Assembly (NCBI RefSeq): GCF_021117425.1
Contig: NZ_CP088298.1
Location: forward strand, 3,100,001 to 3,164,000
Source: Brevibacterium zhoupengii
GTDB taxonomy: Bacteria > Actinomycetota > Actinomycetes > Actinomycetales > Brevibacteriaceae
Direction of reading: 5' to 3'
Length of the DNA: 64,000 nt
The notes under the pieces are model-generated. The model ran no database searches. It had not been told where the DNA came from and was given only the letters and a program-made list of their open reading frames with translations. Every line of letters starts with the position of its first letter. Position 1 is the stretch's first letter. Position numbers and translations under genes: made by a program. Positions 26,812-35,210 of the stretch are shown one piece after another.

Positions 26812-27993
26812 ATGAGGATCGCAATCGTCGGAGCCGGCATCGGCGGGCTCTCAGCCGCCGTGGGTCTGCAGAGGGCTGGTGCGCAGGTCACCGTGTTTGA
26901 AAAGGCCGCCGAGGTGCGCGCCGGTGGTTCAGGGCTGTCGATCTTCGCCAATGGGCTCAGGGCTCTTGAATCGTTGGGGCTCGGTCCTCAGCTCGCGACG
27001 ATCACAGACAAACAGGCCGAGTCCTTCGCCGCAGGCCAACGCCGACCCGACGGACGCTGGATCGCACGACTTCCCACCGACAGCGTCGGCGAGCTGCGAA
27101 TCGTCGACAGGGCCGACCTGCACCGGGTACTCCTCGATGCCCTCGATGAGGGAACTGTGCGCACTCTCTCTGAGGTCACCTCGGCGAGCATTGATGCAAC
27201 GGTGATGATCGGGCTCGGGACGGAAGCCAACGCCCCTGAGGACTTCGATCTGGTCATCGGCGCCGATGGACTCAACAGCCAGGTGAGAGAAACCGTCGAA
27301 TCCGGCATAGGAGCACGCTATTCGGGGTATTCGTGTTGGCGCGGAATCACCGAGCACCCGGTCGATCTGGGTGGTGCCGCAGGTGAGACCGTGGGGCGTG
27401 GCCTGCGCTTCGGCATCGCTCCGCTCATGGACGGACGCGTGTACTGGTTCGCGGTGGCGAACATGCCTGAGCACGCGAGTTTCGCCGATGAGAAGGCCGC
27501 GGTCCGGGATCTGTTCTCCGGCTGGCATGCACCGATCGTCGAACTCATTGCCGCGACTCCGGCGCCGCGGATCAGGCGCACCGCGATTTCGGACCTCGCT
27601 ACTCCCCTGTCGACCTACCACCTGGGACGCGTCGTCCTCCTCGGCGATGCTGCTCATGCGATGACCCCGAACTTGGGACAGGGCGGGGGCCAGGCACTCG
27701 AGGACGCCGCAACACTGTCGGCCCTGCTGAGGCCGGTGATCATGGAGTCGGAAGGCCTGGCGGAGGCAGCGGAGGCGGGGTCAGACGTTGACGTTCAGCT
27801 GCGCCGCTACGACCGGCTGAGGAGGAAACGCAGTCAGTCGATTGCGGCGAAGTCCCGTGCCCTCGGCGCAGTTTTCCAGCTACAGTCCCCGCTGGTGGCG
27901 GGACTTCGCGATGCAGTCTTCACCGCGGTTCCCTCGAGAGTCACAGCCGCTCAGGCCGCCAGCGTGCAGAGGTGGGAACCGCCGCGAATCTAG
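26812..27993 (+). CDS. FAD-dependent monooxygenase
   Basis: 393-aa class A flavin monooxygenase. The Rossmann GxGxxG is in IVGAGIGGLSAAVGLQRAGAQVTVFEKA at the N-terminus, LVIGADGLNSQVRE is the DG motif, and GDAAHAMTPNLGQGGGQALEDA is the second FAD motif. Typical of aromatic or polyketide hydroxylases; the substrate is unknown. It follows the lipoprotein with a 39-nt gap but probably has an unrelated function. Confidence 0.92.
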   Translation: MRIAIVGAGIGGLSAAVGLQRAGAQVTVFEKAAEVRAGGSGLSIFANGLRALESLGLGPQLATITDKQAESFAAGQRRPDGRWIARLPTDSVGELRIVDRADLHRVLLDALDEGTVRTLSEVTSASIDATVMIGLGTEANAPEDFDLVIGADGLNSQVRETVESGIGARYSGYSCWRGITEHPVDLGGAAGETVGRGLRFGIAPLMDGRVYWFAVANMPEHASFADEKAAVRDLFSGWHAPIVELIAATPAPRIRRTAISDLATPLSTYHLGRVVLLGDAAHAMTPNLGQGGGQALEDAATLSALLRPVIMESEGLAEAAEAGSDVDVQLRRYDRLRRKRSQSIAAKSRALGAVFQLQSPLVAGLRDAVFTAVPSRVTAAQAASVQRWEPPRI

Positions 27994-28043
27994 ATGTGGA
28001 CTGCCGGCCGAGCATGTGCGTCTGATCCCACTGATCCGTCTGT

Positions 28044-28661
28044 TCACGGGCGAGGTACCTCAGGGAACCCCGTCCACTGCAGCCGCGAGGGCAGATGTCC
28101 CATGTCGTTGAACATGATGATCGTCGGCGGAAGCTGGGGGCGGTGCTCGATGACCGTCAGCGCCGTGTTGGCGCTGTTGAGTCCCAGCCACCGCTGTGGC
28201 GGTGCATCCAAGGCGTCGCGTACGAGCCAGGCGATCGGATACGCATGGGTGATGAGAACCTCGTGTATATCGTCATCGCGACTGGTCATGGCTTCGCTGC
28301 CGACAGTGCCGAAGCGCCCGGTGAGACTTTCAGCGATCGTGTGGCCAGCGTCGGCCTCTTCGCGCTCGTACCCGTCGAAGAAAGGCACCCATGCCCGCGG
28401 GGTCTCATCTGGTGTCGGCACGTAAGGGACGTGGTCGATCAGTTCCGGAGCCTCGCCCACCGTGACCTTGCCGGTGAGGAAGATGTTGAGTTCCCGGGCA
28501 CTATCGGCAGCGCGAGGCAGCGCAGAGTGCCAGATGGCCCCGATCGGCAGATGAGCCAAACGCCGCCCCAAGAGCCGCGCCTGCTCCCTGCCTTTGTCGG
28601 TGAGGTTCCCGAATGCGTCAGCATCGCCGTGTCGTGCGATGTAGAGATTTCGTGTTGCCAT
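28044..28661 (-). CDS. Histidine phosphatase (phosphoglycerate-mutase-like)
   Basis: 205 aa. The phosphohistidine motif is ARHGDAD (His11), with the second catalytic His in LITHAYPIAW and Arg in HSALPRAADSARE. A SixA/GpmB-type phosphatase of unspecified substrate. Convergent with the monooxygenase gene. Confidence 0.9.
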   Translation of the reverse strand: MATRNLYIARHGDADAFGNLTDKGREQARLLGRRLAHLPIGAIWHSALPRAADSARELNIFLTGKVTVGEAPELIDHVPYVPTPDETPRAWVPFFDGYEREEADAGHTIAESLTGRFGTVGSEAMTSRDDDIHEVLITHAYPIAWLVRDALDAPPQRWLGLNSANTALTVIEHRPQLPPTIIMFNDMGHLPSRLQWTGFPEVPRP

Positions 28662-28750
28662 GGTGCGTTCCGGGGGAGCTCCAGACGGTTGGCTCCCCGT
28701 GTCCTTCCTCGTGAATGCCTGATCGTTCCTTGTCCGTGCCGAATTGTGAG

Positions 28751-29947
28751 TCAGTGCATCGTGATCGTTCCGGCCGTGCCGTCAATTGTGATGAGGTCAC
28801 CGTTGGTGATGCGCACCCTCGCCGAGGTGACGCCGAGGACCGCGGGGATGCCGTATTCCCGTGCGACGATCGCTGCATGCGACAGGGCTCCTCCCACCTC
28901 AGTTATGATGCCAGCGGCGATGGAGAACAGTGGCGTCCAGGAGGGATCCGTAGAGGAGCAGATCACCACTTCACCAGGCTTGACGTCGGAGAATGCGGAC
29001 AAGTCGGAGACGATGCGGGCAGGGGCAGTCACGACCCCGTGGGACCCCGGGGCCCCTTCCAAGCTCGTCTCAGGCAGCAGACCATAGTTGATGTCGGGGC
29101 CGGAATTAATGGAACGTCCGGTACCCGGCAAGGGCGGCAGTGGGGCGGTCACAGGACGCGATTGGACGATCCAGATCGTGCCGTCTGCGATGGCCCATTC
29201 GATATCCTGGGGTCCACCGAAGACAGCAGACACGCGAGCGCCTAGAGACTCAAGGCCGAGGAGCGCCTCGTCGCTGAGTGTTCGCACGGTCTGCAGCTCG
29301 TCAGCGACCGAGGTGGTCGTCGTCCCGTTCTGCTTGTCGACAGCATCGGTTCGAACCTTCTTGAATCCGAGCGCGGCGGTGATGGCACCCGCGGGCCCGA
29401 CTTCGTACGAGTCTGGGGTGAGGCCGCCGTTGACGACGGACAGTCCCAGTCCCCACGATGATTCGATCCGGGTCGGCTCGTTCACATGGCGAGGTGTGAA
29501 CATCACACCCGAGACTTCAGCCTCTATGAGGACCTGCACGACAACAGACATGCCTGTCGCAGGATCCTCCGCGCCACCGCCTCGGCGTCGGTAGTCGCGG
29601 ATTCGCACAGAGTCAGCTGAGTGCGCGCAGGAGACGATCGCGGCACATACCTCGTCAGTGCCGCGGACGCCCAGGACGGTGTCATACATTCCTGCAGCGG
29701 ATGCGTCGGCCTTGTCTTCATCGGCGGCCGAGGAGCGGACCGCCACCACTGGATCACCCAGTCTCGAGAGTTCCAGGTCAATCTGGTCTCGCACCGTGCC
29801 ATCGAGCTGAGAGGCAAGGGAACGGTCGGCATCGACAGTGACGACGAAGCCGTCAGGCACCGGAAATCCAGCGCGCAGAAGCCTGGCCAGTGACCGTGCC
29901 TTTCCTCCTGACCGACCATCGCAGGAGTCGGAAAGTGTTCTCACCAT
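28751..29947 (-). CDS. Two-domain PEP-synthase-like phosphotransferase (ATP domain + swivelling His domain)
   Basis: 398 aa. Residues ~10-290 match the PPDK/PEP-synthase N-terminal ATP domain (GGKARSLARLLRAGFPVPDGFVVT, VAVRSSAADEDKADASAAGMYDTVLGV, DIEWAIADGTIWIVQSRPV). Residues ~325-398 match the phosphohistidine swivel domain with catalytic His357 in EVGGALSHAAIVAREYGIPAV. The large substrate domain of PEP synthase or rifampin phosphotransferase (RIF domain) is absent, with only a ~30-residue linker in its place. The phosphate acceptor is therefore unknown and may be a separate protein. ATG 29947 has GAAGGTGGGG upstream. Divergent from two HTH genes across a 29-bp palindrome. Confidence 0.85.
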   Translation of the reverse strand: MVRTLSDSCDGRSGGKARSLARLLRAGFPVPDGFVVTVDADRSLASQLDGTVRDQIDLELSRLGDPVVAVRSSAADEDKADASAAGMYDTVLGVRGTDEVCAAIVSCAHSADSVRIRDYRRRGGGAEDPATGMSVVVQVLIEAEVSGVMFTPRHVNEPTRIESSWGLGLSVVNGGLTPDSYEVGPAGAITAALGFKKVRTDAVDKQNGTTTTSVADELQTVRTLSDEALLGLESLGARVSAVFGGPQDIEWAIADGTIWIVQSRPVTAPLPPLPGTGRSINSGPDINYGLLPETSLEGAPGSHGVVTAPARIVSDLSAFSDVKPGEVVICSSTDPSWTPLFSIAAGIITEVGGALSHAAIVAREYGIPAVLGVTSARVRITNGDLITIDGTAGTITMH

Positions 29948-29957
29948 CACCCCACCT

Positions 29958-29986
29958 TCAACATTATGTTGACAACATAATGTTGA
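29958..29986. promoter_or_regulatory. 29-bp perfect palindrome in the divergent promoter
   Basis: Two 14-bp arms (TCAACATTATGTTG and its complement) around a single central base at 29972. It overlaps the likely -10 elements of both genes: GATAAT at 29985-29990 for the + strand, and CATAAT on the - strand. Almost certainly the binding site of a dimeric regulator, probably one of the two HTH proteins encoded rightward. Confidence 0.85.
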
Positions 29987-29996
29987 TAATAGCAGG

Positions 29997-30431
29997 ATGT
30001 GGCCTATGGATGGCAAGCACGAAACAGACCACACCTACCACGGGGACAGAACGGTCGTAGACAGCACGGTCGGAGACCATGCAGAGGCTCGGCGCGAACA
30101 CGATGCGCAGGCTCGGCTCCTGGCCCTCGGTGCGGATCAGCTGGAGCCTCGTGAGTGGCGCCCCGAGCCTGGCCCGCCCACCGCGGTCGACCTCACCCAG
30201 TTCGCACTGTGGAGATCGACGGACCTGGGCCCCGATGATCTCCTCGCGGCGCTGACTCTGCTGCCTGCAGCTCGCGCGGAGGTCGAGGGAGTCGAGATCG
30301 GGCTCATCTTCACGGCGCGCAGCAAAGGACTGACGTGGTCGCAGATCGCTGCGACCATGGGGTTCCGCTCGCCGCAGGCCTGCCAACAGTATGTGGCTCG
30401 TCTGAGCTCTCGACAGGATGAGCAGCGATGA
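29997..30431 (+). CDS. Small HTH protein (sigma-region-4-like)
   Basis: 144 aa. The C-terminal third has a helix-turn-helix reading SKGLTWSQIAATMGFRSPQACQQYVARL; the N-terminal ~60 residues are charged and low in hydrophobics. ATG 29997 sits 6 nt after GATAAT, fitting a leaderless mRNA; ATG 30006 is an alternative. It ends in an ATGA overlap with the next gene, so the two are co-translated and likely act together on the palindrome. Confidence 0.75.
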   Translation: MWPMDGKHETDHTYHGDRTVVDSTVGDHAEARREHDAQARLLALGADQLEPREWRPEPGPPTAVDLTQFALWRSTDLGPDDLLAALTLLPAARAEVEGVEIGLIFTARSKGLTWSQIAATMGFRSPQACQQYVARLSSRQDEQR

Positions 30432-31063
30432 GTCACCGTTCAGAGCCTCAGCTCCTCATGCTCCATGCGGTGCGCCTGCTCGGCTTCACCGACGAAGGAG
30501 CCATGGCACAACGAGCGGGAGCCAGCGCAGAGGAGACCGCGACCTTTCTGCGAGAGGCCGAGCGCAGCGGCTGGGTTCAGCACCTCGAGCTCTTCGACCT
30601 CAACGGCTGGTCGCTGACCGACTTCGGCAAATGGGAGAATGAACGACAGCTCACATACGAACGTCGTATCGCGGACCCCGGAAATGAGATCGCTGCGATC
30701 TACCGCGAGTTCCTTCCGCTCAATGCTCGGATGTTGAGAGCGACCACCGACTGGCAAATCAGGCCAAGAGCCGATGACACCTTCGCGAGCAATGATCATT
30801 CCGACGCTGACTGGGACGCACAAGTCCTCGATGAGGTCGAGGCGCTGGGCATCGAACTCGCGCCGCTGGTCGAAAGACTGACGAATGTCCTGACACGGTT
30901 CGAGGGGATCCTGAATCGCTACGAGGCAGCGTTGCGCAAGGCCAAGGAGGGCCAGACTGAGTGGATCGATCGGACCGATGTCGATTCATGCCATCTCGTC
31001 TGGTTCCAACTCCACGAGGATCTCATCGCCACTCTGGGCATCGACCGCGGCACCGAGGTCTGA
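30428..31063 (+). CDS. Winged-helix regulator-like protein
   Basis: 211 aa. N-terminal ~75 residues look like a winged HTH (LLMLHAVRLLGFTDEGAMAQRAGASAEETATFLREAERSGWVQHLELFDLNGWSLTDFG). The helical C-terminus has repeated Glu/Leu heptads (VLDEVEALGIELAPLVERLTNVLTRFEGIL) suggesting dimerisation, and ends in DSCHLVWFQLHEDLIATLGIDRGTEV. Translationally coupled to the upstream HTH gene. Not assignable to a named family with confidence. Confidence 0.7.
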   Translation: MSHRSEPQLLMLHAVRLLGFTDEGAMAQRAGASAEETATFLREAERSGWVQHLELFDLNGWSLTDFGKWENERQLTYERRIADPGNEIAAIYREFLPLNARMLRATTDWQIRPRADDTFASNDHSDADWDAQVLDEVEALGIELAPLVERLTNVLTRFEGILNRYEAALRKAKEGQTEWIDRTDVDSCHLVWFQLHEDLIATLGIDRGTEV

Positions 31064-31067
31064 AACC

Positions 31068-31526
31068 TCAGCCTTCGAGTGCCCTGTTGTAGGCGTCGAC
31101 GACTGAGGGCTGGAAATAGCCGAGAAGCACGGCAAGCGCCGTGACCAGGCAGGCCAGGCCGAGGCAGAGCGAGCCTGCGATGACGCTGAAGGCGAAGACG
31201 ATGACGAGCAGCTCGAAGGCGATCGCCGCGGGTCGGGCCCAGCGGTGCAGCTTCCACGATCCGCGCGCCGCAGCGGCGACTCCGGCGGCGAAGATGAGGA
31301 ACATGACTGCCAGTCCCAGCAGCGATCCGGCCAGAGGACCTGCGCTGATGGCGGTGAGAACGAACGACAGGGCGGACCCGAGGAGGGCCAGCACCTGGAT
31401 CCCAAGCACCACGACGACCAGCAGCATCGCCCGCGGGGTGGGAACACCGTGCCCGGCAGGCTGAGTCGAACCACCCGACGGTGCTGCACCGTCGGGTGTG
31501 TTCGAACGCTTGTCCCGTGAACTCAA
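31068..31526 (-). CDS. Four-helix membrane protein downstream of adenosine deaminase
   Basis: About 152 aa: a Ser/Gly/Pro-rich cytoplasmic N-terminus, then four predicted helices (around residues 34-58, 62-82, 95-118, 120-138). A TTG at 31526 overlaps the deaminase stop (TTGA), giving translational coupling and a plausible start. The nearest ATG is 31427 at the first helix, which lacks a ribosome site. A perfect inverted repeat lies in the first codons. Family unknown. Confidence 0.6.
   Translation of the reverse strand: MSSRDKRSNTPDGAAPSGGSTQPAGHGVPTPRAMLLVVVVLGIQVLALLGSALSFVLTAISAGPLAGSLLGLAVMFLIFAAGVAAAARGSWKLHRWARPAAIAFELLVIVFAFSVIAGSLCLGLACLVTALAVLLGYFQPSVVDAYNRALEG
31472..31498. repeat. 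Perfect 12-3-12 inverted repeat in 5' coding region
   Basis: CACCCGACGGTG-CTG-CACCGTCGGGTG. It would form a very stable mRNA hairpin about 30 nt after the putative TTG start of the membrane protein, or in the intercistronic space if ATG 31427 is used. No T-tract on either strand. Confidence 0.9.
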
Positions 31527-32635
31527 ATGTTCACCCGGGCGAATCCTGGGATGAGGATCTCGTCGAGCATGCGCTCGCGCACGTCGAGAGGCAGGAAGGC
31601 TGCCGTGACCGCATTGACGGTGGCCCATTCGAGATCGGTCTGTGTCCAGCCGGCCTCGTCGACGAGGCGACGCATCTCACGCGTGACCGAGGTCGCCGAC
31701 ATCAGCCGATTGTCTGGGTTGATGGTGACGGCGAAGCCCAGATCCTTGAGCCCGGTGATGGGGTGGGAGGCGATGGTGCCGCCGATATCGGTCTGCAGAT
31801 TGGAGCTGGGGCACAGCTCGAGCGGGATCTGCTGGTCGAGGACCCAGGCGGCCAAGCTGCCCAGCTGTCCTTCGCCGTCGACGATGTCCATGTCTTCGAC
31901 GATGCGAGCGCCGTGACCGATGCGCTGGGCGTGGCAGACGGTGAGTGCTTCGTGGATCGAGGCCTTGCCCGCGGCTTCCCCAGCGTGGATCGTCACGGGC
32001 ACATAGGCCTGGTGGAGTGCGTTGAATGCGGACAGGTGCGCCGAGGGTGGGAAGCCGTTCTCGGGACCGGCGATGTCGAAGCCGACGACTCCGGACTCAG
32101 ACCCCTTCTCGCGGTGCCGGATCGCCAGTTCGGCAATCGCCATCGAGTTGTCGGCCTGACGCATGGCGGTGATGATCTGACCGACGCGGATGAACTTGCC
32201 ATCGGAGGAGGCTTCGATGACTCCGGCCTCGAGTCCCTCCTGGACGGCGTCGACGACCTCGTCGAGTTCGAGTCCGCTTTCCAGATGCTGTTCGGGAGCC
32301 CAGCGGGCCTCGGCGTAGAACACACCGTCGGCCACCTGGTCGAGGACCCATTCCTTGGCCACCCGCATCAGGCCCTCACGGCTCTGCATCACGGCAACCG
32401 TGTGCGAGAAGGTCTCGAGGTAGCGGACCAGGTCACCGGAGCTGGCGGAATCGTAGTACCACTGAGCCAGTGCTTCCGGTTCGGTGGCGGGCAGTTCATG
32501 ACCGATCGAGGCGGCCAGTTCGATCAGGGTGGCGGGGCGCAGGCCACCGTCGAGGTGATCATGGAGGGAGACTTTGGGCAACTGCAGGATCGGGTCGTCT
32601 TCTGCGACTCCGGCGGGATTATTCAACACCCGCAC
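31523..32635 (-). CDS. add: Adenosine deaminase family protein
   Basis: 370-aa TIM-barrel metal hydrolase that deaminates adenosine or deoxyadenosine to inosine. Zinc site: HDHLDGG near the N-terminus, TIHAGEAAGKASI with catalytic His-Ala-Gly-Glu, RIGHGARIVED and NPDNRLMSATSVTRE. GTG start at 32635. The BMP lipoprotein follows upstream on the same strand (58-nt gap), suggesting nucleoside uptake coupled to catabolism. Confidence 0.93.
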   Translation of the reverse strand: MRVLNNPAGVAEDDPILQLPKVSLHDHLDGGLRPATLIELAASIGHELPATEPEALAQWYYDSASSGDLVRYLETFSHTVAVMQSREGLMRVAKEWVLDQVADGVFYAEARWAPEQHLESGLELDEVVDAVQEGLEAGVIEASSDGKFIRVGQIITAMRQADNSMAIAELAIRHREKGSESGVVGFDIAGPENGFPPSAHLSAFNALHQAYVPVTIHAGEAAGKASIHEALTVCHAQRIGHGARIVEDMDIVDGEGQLGSLAAWVLDQQIPLELCPSSNLQTDIGGTIASHPITGLKDLGFAVTINPDNRLMSATSVTREMRRLVDEAGWTQTDLEWATVNAVTAAFLPLDVRERMLDEILIPGFARVNI

Positions 32636-32693
32636 AGCTTATCGGATCAGGGTGCGAGAAGGATGGAAGAATCCACTCGCTCAGAACTTCCGT

Positions 32694-33839
32694 TCAGGAC
32701 TTCTCAGGATCGATGTCCCCGCTCTTGATCCTCTCCCGCAGATCGGTGATGCTGCGGCCTGCGTCGGAGACGCGGCTGAGGAACCCGTCTTCGGCGGAGA
32801 TCCCCACTCCGCCGTTGTCGATCGTGCCCTTGTAGTGCTGGTCGGTGATGAGGAATCCGCCCATGTCAACGGGTTCGTCCTTCGACGCCTCGGCCACCTC
32901 GTCAGGGTTCCTGCTCTGCGGCCATTCGGCAAACATGCTGCGCAGTCCCCGGCGGATGTTCGGCTCGATCGTTGCGATGATGGTGTCGCTGAAGGCCCCG
33001 GATGCTCCGTACCAGATGACCTTCGGCAGGACCTTCTCTTCCGCGCCCTCTTCCTTGGGCTCTTGGGTGCGCTGGGCCGCCATCTCCTCGGTCGACGCGG
33101 TGACGACGCCCATTCCCGCCGCCGATCCAAACGGCACGAGCACATCGACATTCGAGTCATAGGCCGATTCGAAGAACTTCCGTCCCTCATCGCTGGTGTC
33201 GGCCACGGTCCGGTCGTCGACGGCAGAGTCACGATAGGACTTCACGTTCTCGGCACCCTCGTCGGCCTCGTCGTTGTAGAGGGCGACTCCGGCATCGAAG
33301 GCGTTGAGGATCTTCTTCGCCTGCGGGAAACCTTGCGACACGAGCGCGCCGACTTCACCGGTTTCGCTCGCAGTCGCTGCGATGTAGCCGGCGATGAAGG
33401 CCGGAGGAACGAGGTCGAAATCGATGCTGAGCACATTGTCCGGGAAGTCCTTGTGCCCGCTTGCCACCCCGAGGAAGATGTCGTCCGGATTGGACTTGGC
33501 GTGGTCGCTGAGTTCGTCGGCCCCGCCCGGTCCCAGCACCGTCGTCAGTGCGCAGTTCTGGTCCTTCATCCTCGTCAGAGCCGCCGAGGTGGCCGATGAG
33601 TTGGTCACCCGCTGGCTCGAGGTCGCGGAGAACAGTCCCGCTGACCGTGCCAGTTCCGTCTCTGCCAGGGTCAGTGCCCCGGCGGAGTGATCGTCGAATC
33701 CGGCAGGAGCCGAGATCATGCATCCGAGGGTTTCGTCCTCGACGGGTTCGGGTGTCGACATCGAGCAGGCGCTCAGGGCCACCAGGCTCAACGCGCTGAA
33801 GCCGGCGCCCAGCACCGTACTCATGACCTTTGCTCTCAT
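32694..33839 (-). CDS. BMP/PnrA-like substrate-binding lipoprotein
   Basis: 381 aa. Signal peptide with lipobox LSAC (Cys25), then a BMP-family periplasmic-binding fold (DDIFLGVASGHKDFPDNVLSIDFD, AFIAGYIAA, GALVSQGFPQAKKILNAFDAGV, VDVLVPFGSAAGMGVV). BMP proteins usually bind nucleosides. No ABC permease genes are adjacent, so it would work with components encoded elsewhere or act as a stand-alone receptor. Neighbouring adenosine deaminase supports a nucleoside ligand. Confidence 0.85.
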   Translation of the reverse strand: MRAKVMSTVLGAGFSALSLVALSACSMSTPEPVEDETLGCMISAPAGFDDHSAGALTLAETELARSAGLFSATSSQRVTNSSATSAALTRMKDQNCALTTVLGPGGADELSDHAKSNPDDIFLGVASGHKDFPDNVLSIDFDLVPPAFIAGYIAATASETGEVGALVSQGFPQAKKILNAFDAGVALYNDEADEGAENVKSYRDSAVDDRTVADTSDEGRKFFESAYDSNVDVLVPFGSAAGMGVVTASTEEMAAQRTQEPKEEGAEEKVLPKVIWYGASGAFSDTIIATIEPNIRRGLRSMFAEWPQSRNPDEVAEASKDEPVDMGGFLITDQHYKGTIDNGGVGISAEDGFLSRVSDAGRSITDLRERIKSGDIDPEKS

Positions 33840-33881
33840 GTCTCCAAGATTATCGGTTCTGTCTGAGTCCCCGGTACGCCA

Positions 33882-35108
33882 TCAGTCTCGCTGCAGAACC
33901 TTCAGCGCGGTCGCGGTGAAGATGCGGGCGGCGATCTCAACGCTGTCCTCATCGATGAGGAGATCACCCTGGTGGATGTCGTAGGTGGTTCCGCCGGGGG
34001 TGCGGGTGCCCATGCGCACGAGCGCTCCGGGACAGTGTGTGAGGTACCAGGCGAAGTCCTCTCCGCCCATGGACTGCGGGGTCAGTTGGACGGAGTTCTC
34101 GCCGAGCTCTCCGCGGACGGCGGACTCGATCAGGGCGACCTGGTCTTCGGTGTTGACCACCGGCGGCACACCTCGGCGATGGTCGAGGTCGACGGTGACT
34201 CCGTACGGGCCGGCGATGCGCTCGACCAGCTCCGGCAGCACCTCGGCGACCTGGTTCCAGCCGTCGACGTCGAGGCAGCGCAGGGTTCCGCGCAGGATGC
34301 CTTCGCTGGGGACGACATTGGCCGCGTGACCGGCGCTGATCTCGCCCCAGACGAGGGAGATCGCGTGGCGCGGGTCGATGAGGCGGCCCAGCGTCGAGGG
34401 CAGGTCGGTGGCGAGTTTGCCCAAGGCGTAGACGAGGTCCTCGGTCAGGTGGGGTCGTGAGGTGTGCCCGCCGTGACCGGAGAGGCGGATGATGACGGTG
34501 TCGCCGGCTGCGGTGATGGCCCCGATGCGGGAGCCGATCTTGCCGACGTCGACATTCGGGTCGCAGTGCAGGGCGTAGACCTCGGGAACGCCGTCGAGGA
34601 CGCCCTGGGAGATGACGCGCAGCGCACCGCCCGGGGTGACTTCCTCGCCGGGCTGAAAGATCAGCCGCACCCGTCCACCGAGTCCGCCGGGAGTGGATTC
34701 GTGGAGTCGCTGCAAGGCGATGGCTGCGCCGACGAGGCCCGTCAGGTGCACATCGTGGCCGCAGGCGTGGGCGACGCCTGGCACCGTTGAGGCGAAGTCC
34801 TCGTCGATGAGGTCGTCGATGGGCAGCGCATCGATGTCGGCACGCAGACCCAGAGCCAGCGGTCCTTCACCGACCTCGCACACGACACCGGTGCTCTCAA
34901 GGCGCCGAGGTGACAGACCGGCGGCTTCCAGGCGTGAGACGATCTTGTCCGTGGTGCTGAACTCCTGAAAGGACAGTTCCGGGTGCGCGTGGACATCGCG
35001 GCGGAAATCGATGAGTTCGGCACCGATCTCAGCAATGGTCGAACTGATCACGTCTGGTCCTTCTGGGAGCGCGACGCCGGCGGGGCGCGGTTCGGATATC
35101 TGAGACAT
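33882..35108 (-). CDS. M20-family amidohydrolase
   Basis: 408 aa. Hippurate/IAA-amino-acid hydrolase-like dizinc peptidase: FRRDVHAHPELSFQE, ADIDALPI, HACGHDVHLTGLVGAA, FQPGEEVTPGGA, and SMGGEDFAWYLTHCPGALVRMGT. Cleaves N-acyl or aryl amino acids. ATG 35108 chosen; the frame extends to TTG 35117. Confidence 0.92.
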   Translation of the reverse strand: MSQISEPRPAGVALPEGPDVISSTIAEIGAELIDFRRDVHAHPELSFQEFSTTDKIVSRLEAAGLSPRRLESTGVVCEVGEGPLALGLRADIDALPIDDLIDEDFASTVPGVAHACGHDVHLTGLVGAAIALQRLHESTPGGLGGRVRLIFQPGEEVTPGGALRVISQGVLDGVPEVYALHCDPNVDVGKIGSRIGAITAAGDTVIIRLSGHGGHTSRPHLTEDLVYALGKLATDLPSTLGRLIDPRHAISLVWGEISAGHAANVVPSEGILRGTLRCLDVDGWNQVAEVLPELVERIAGPYGVTVDLDHRRGVPPVVNTEDQVALIESAVRGELGENSVQLTPQSMGGEDFAWYLTHCPGALVRMGTRTPGGTTYDIHQGDLLIDEDSVEIAARIFTATALKVLQRD

Positions 35109-35210
35109 TGACTGCAATGCTAAGCACTCCCCGTCACATTTGGGCGCAATGCGACCAATTTCGACACACTCCGCAGGCGGCTACCGTCTCCCGGTGAGAT
35201 GCGGGTGCTC

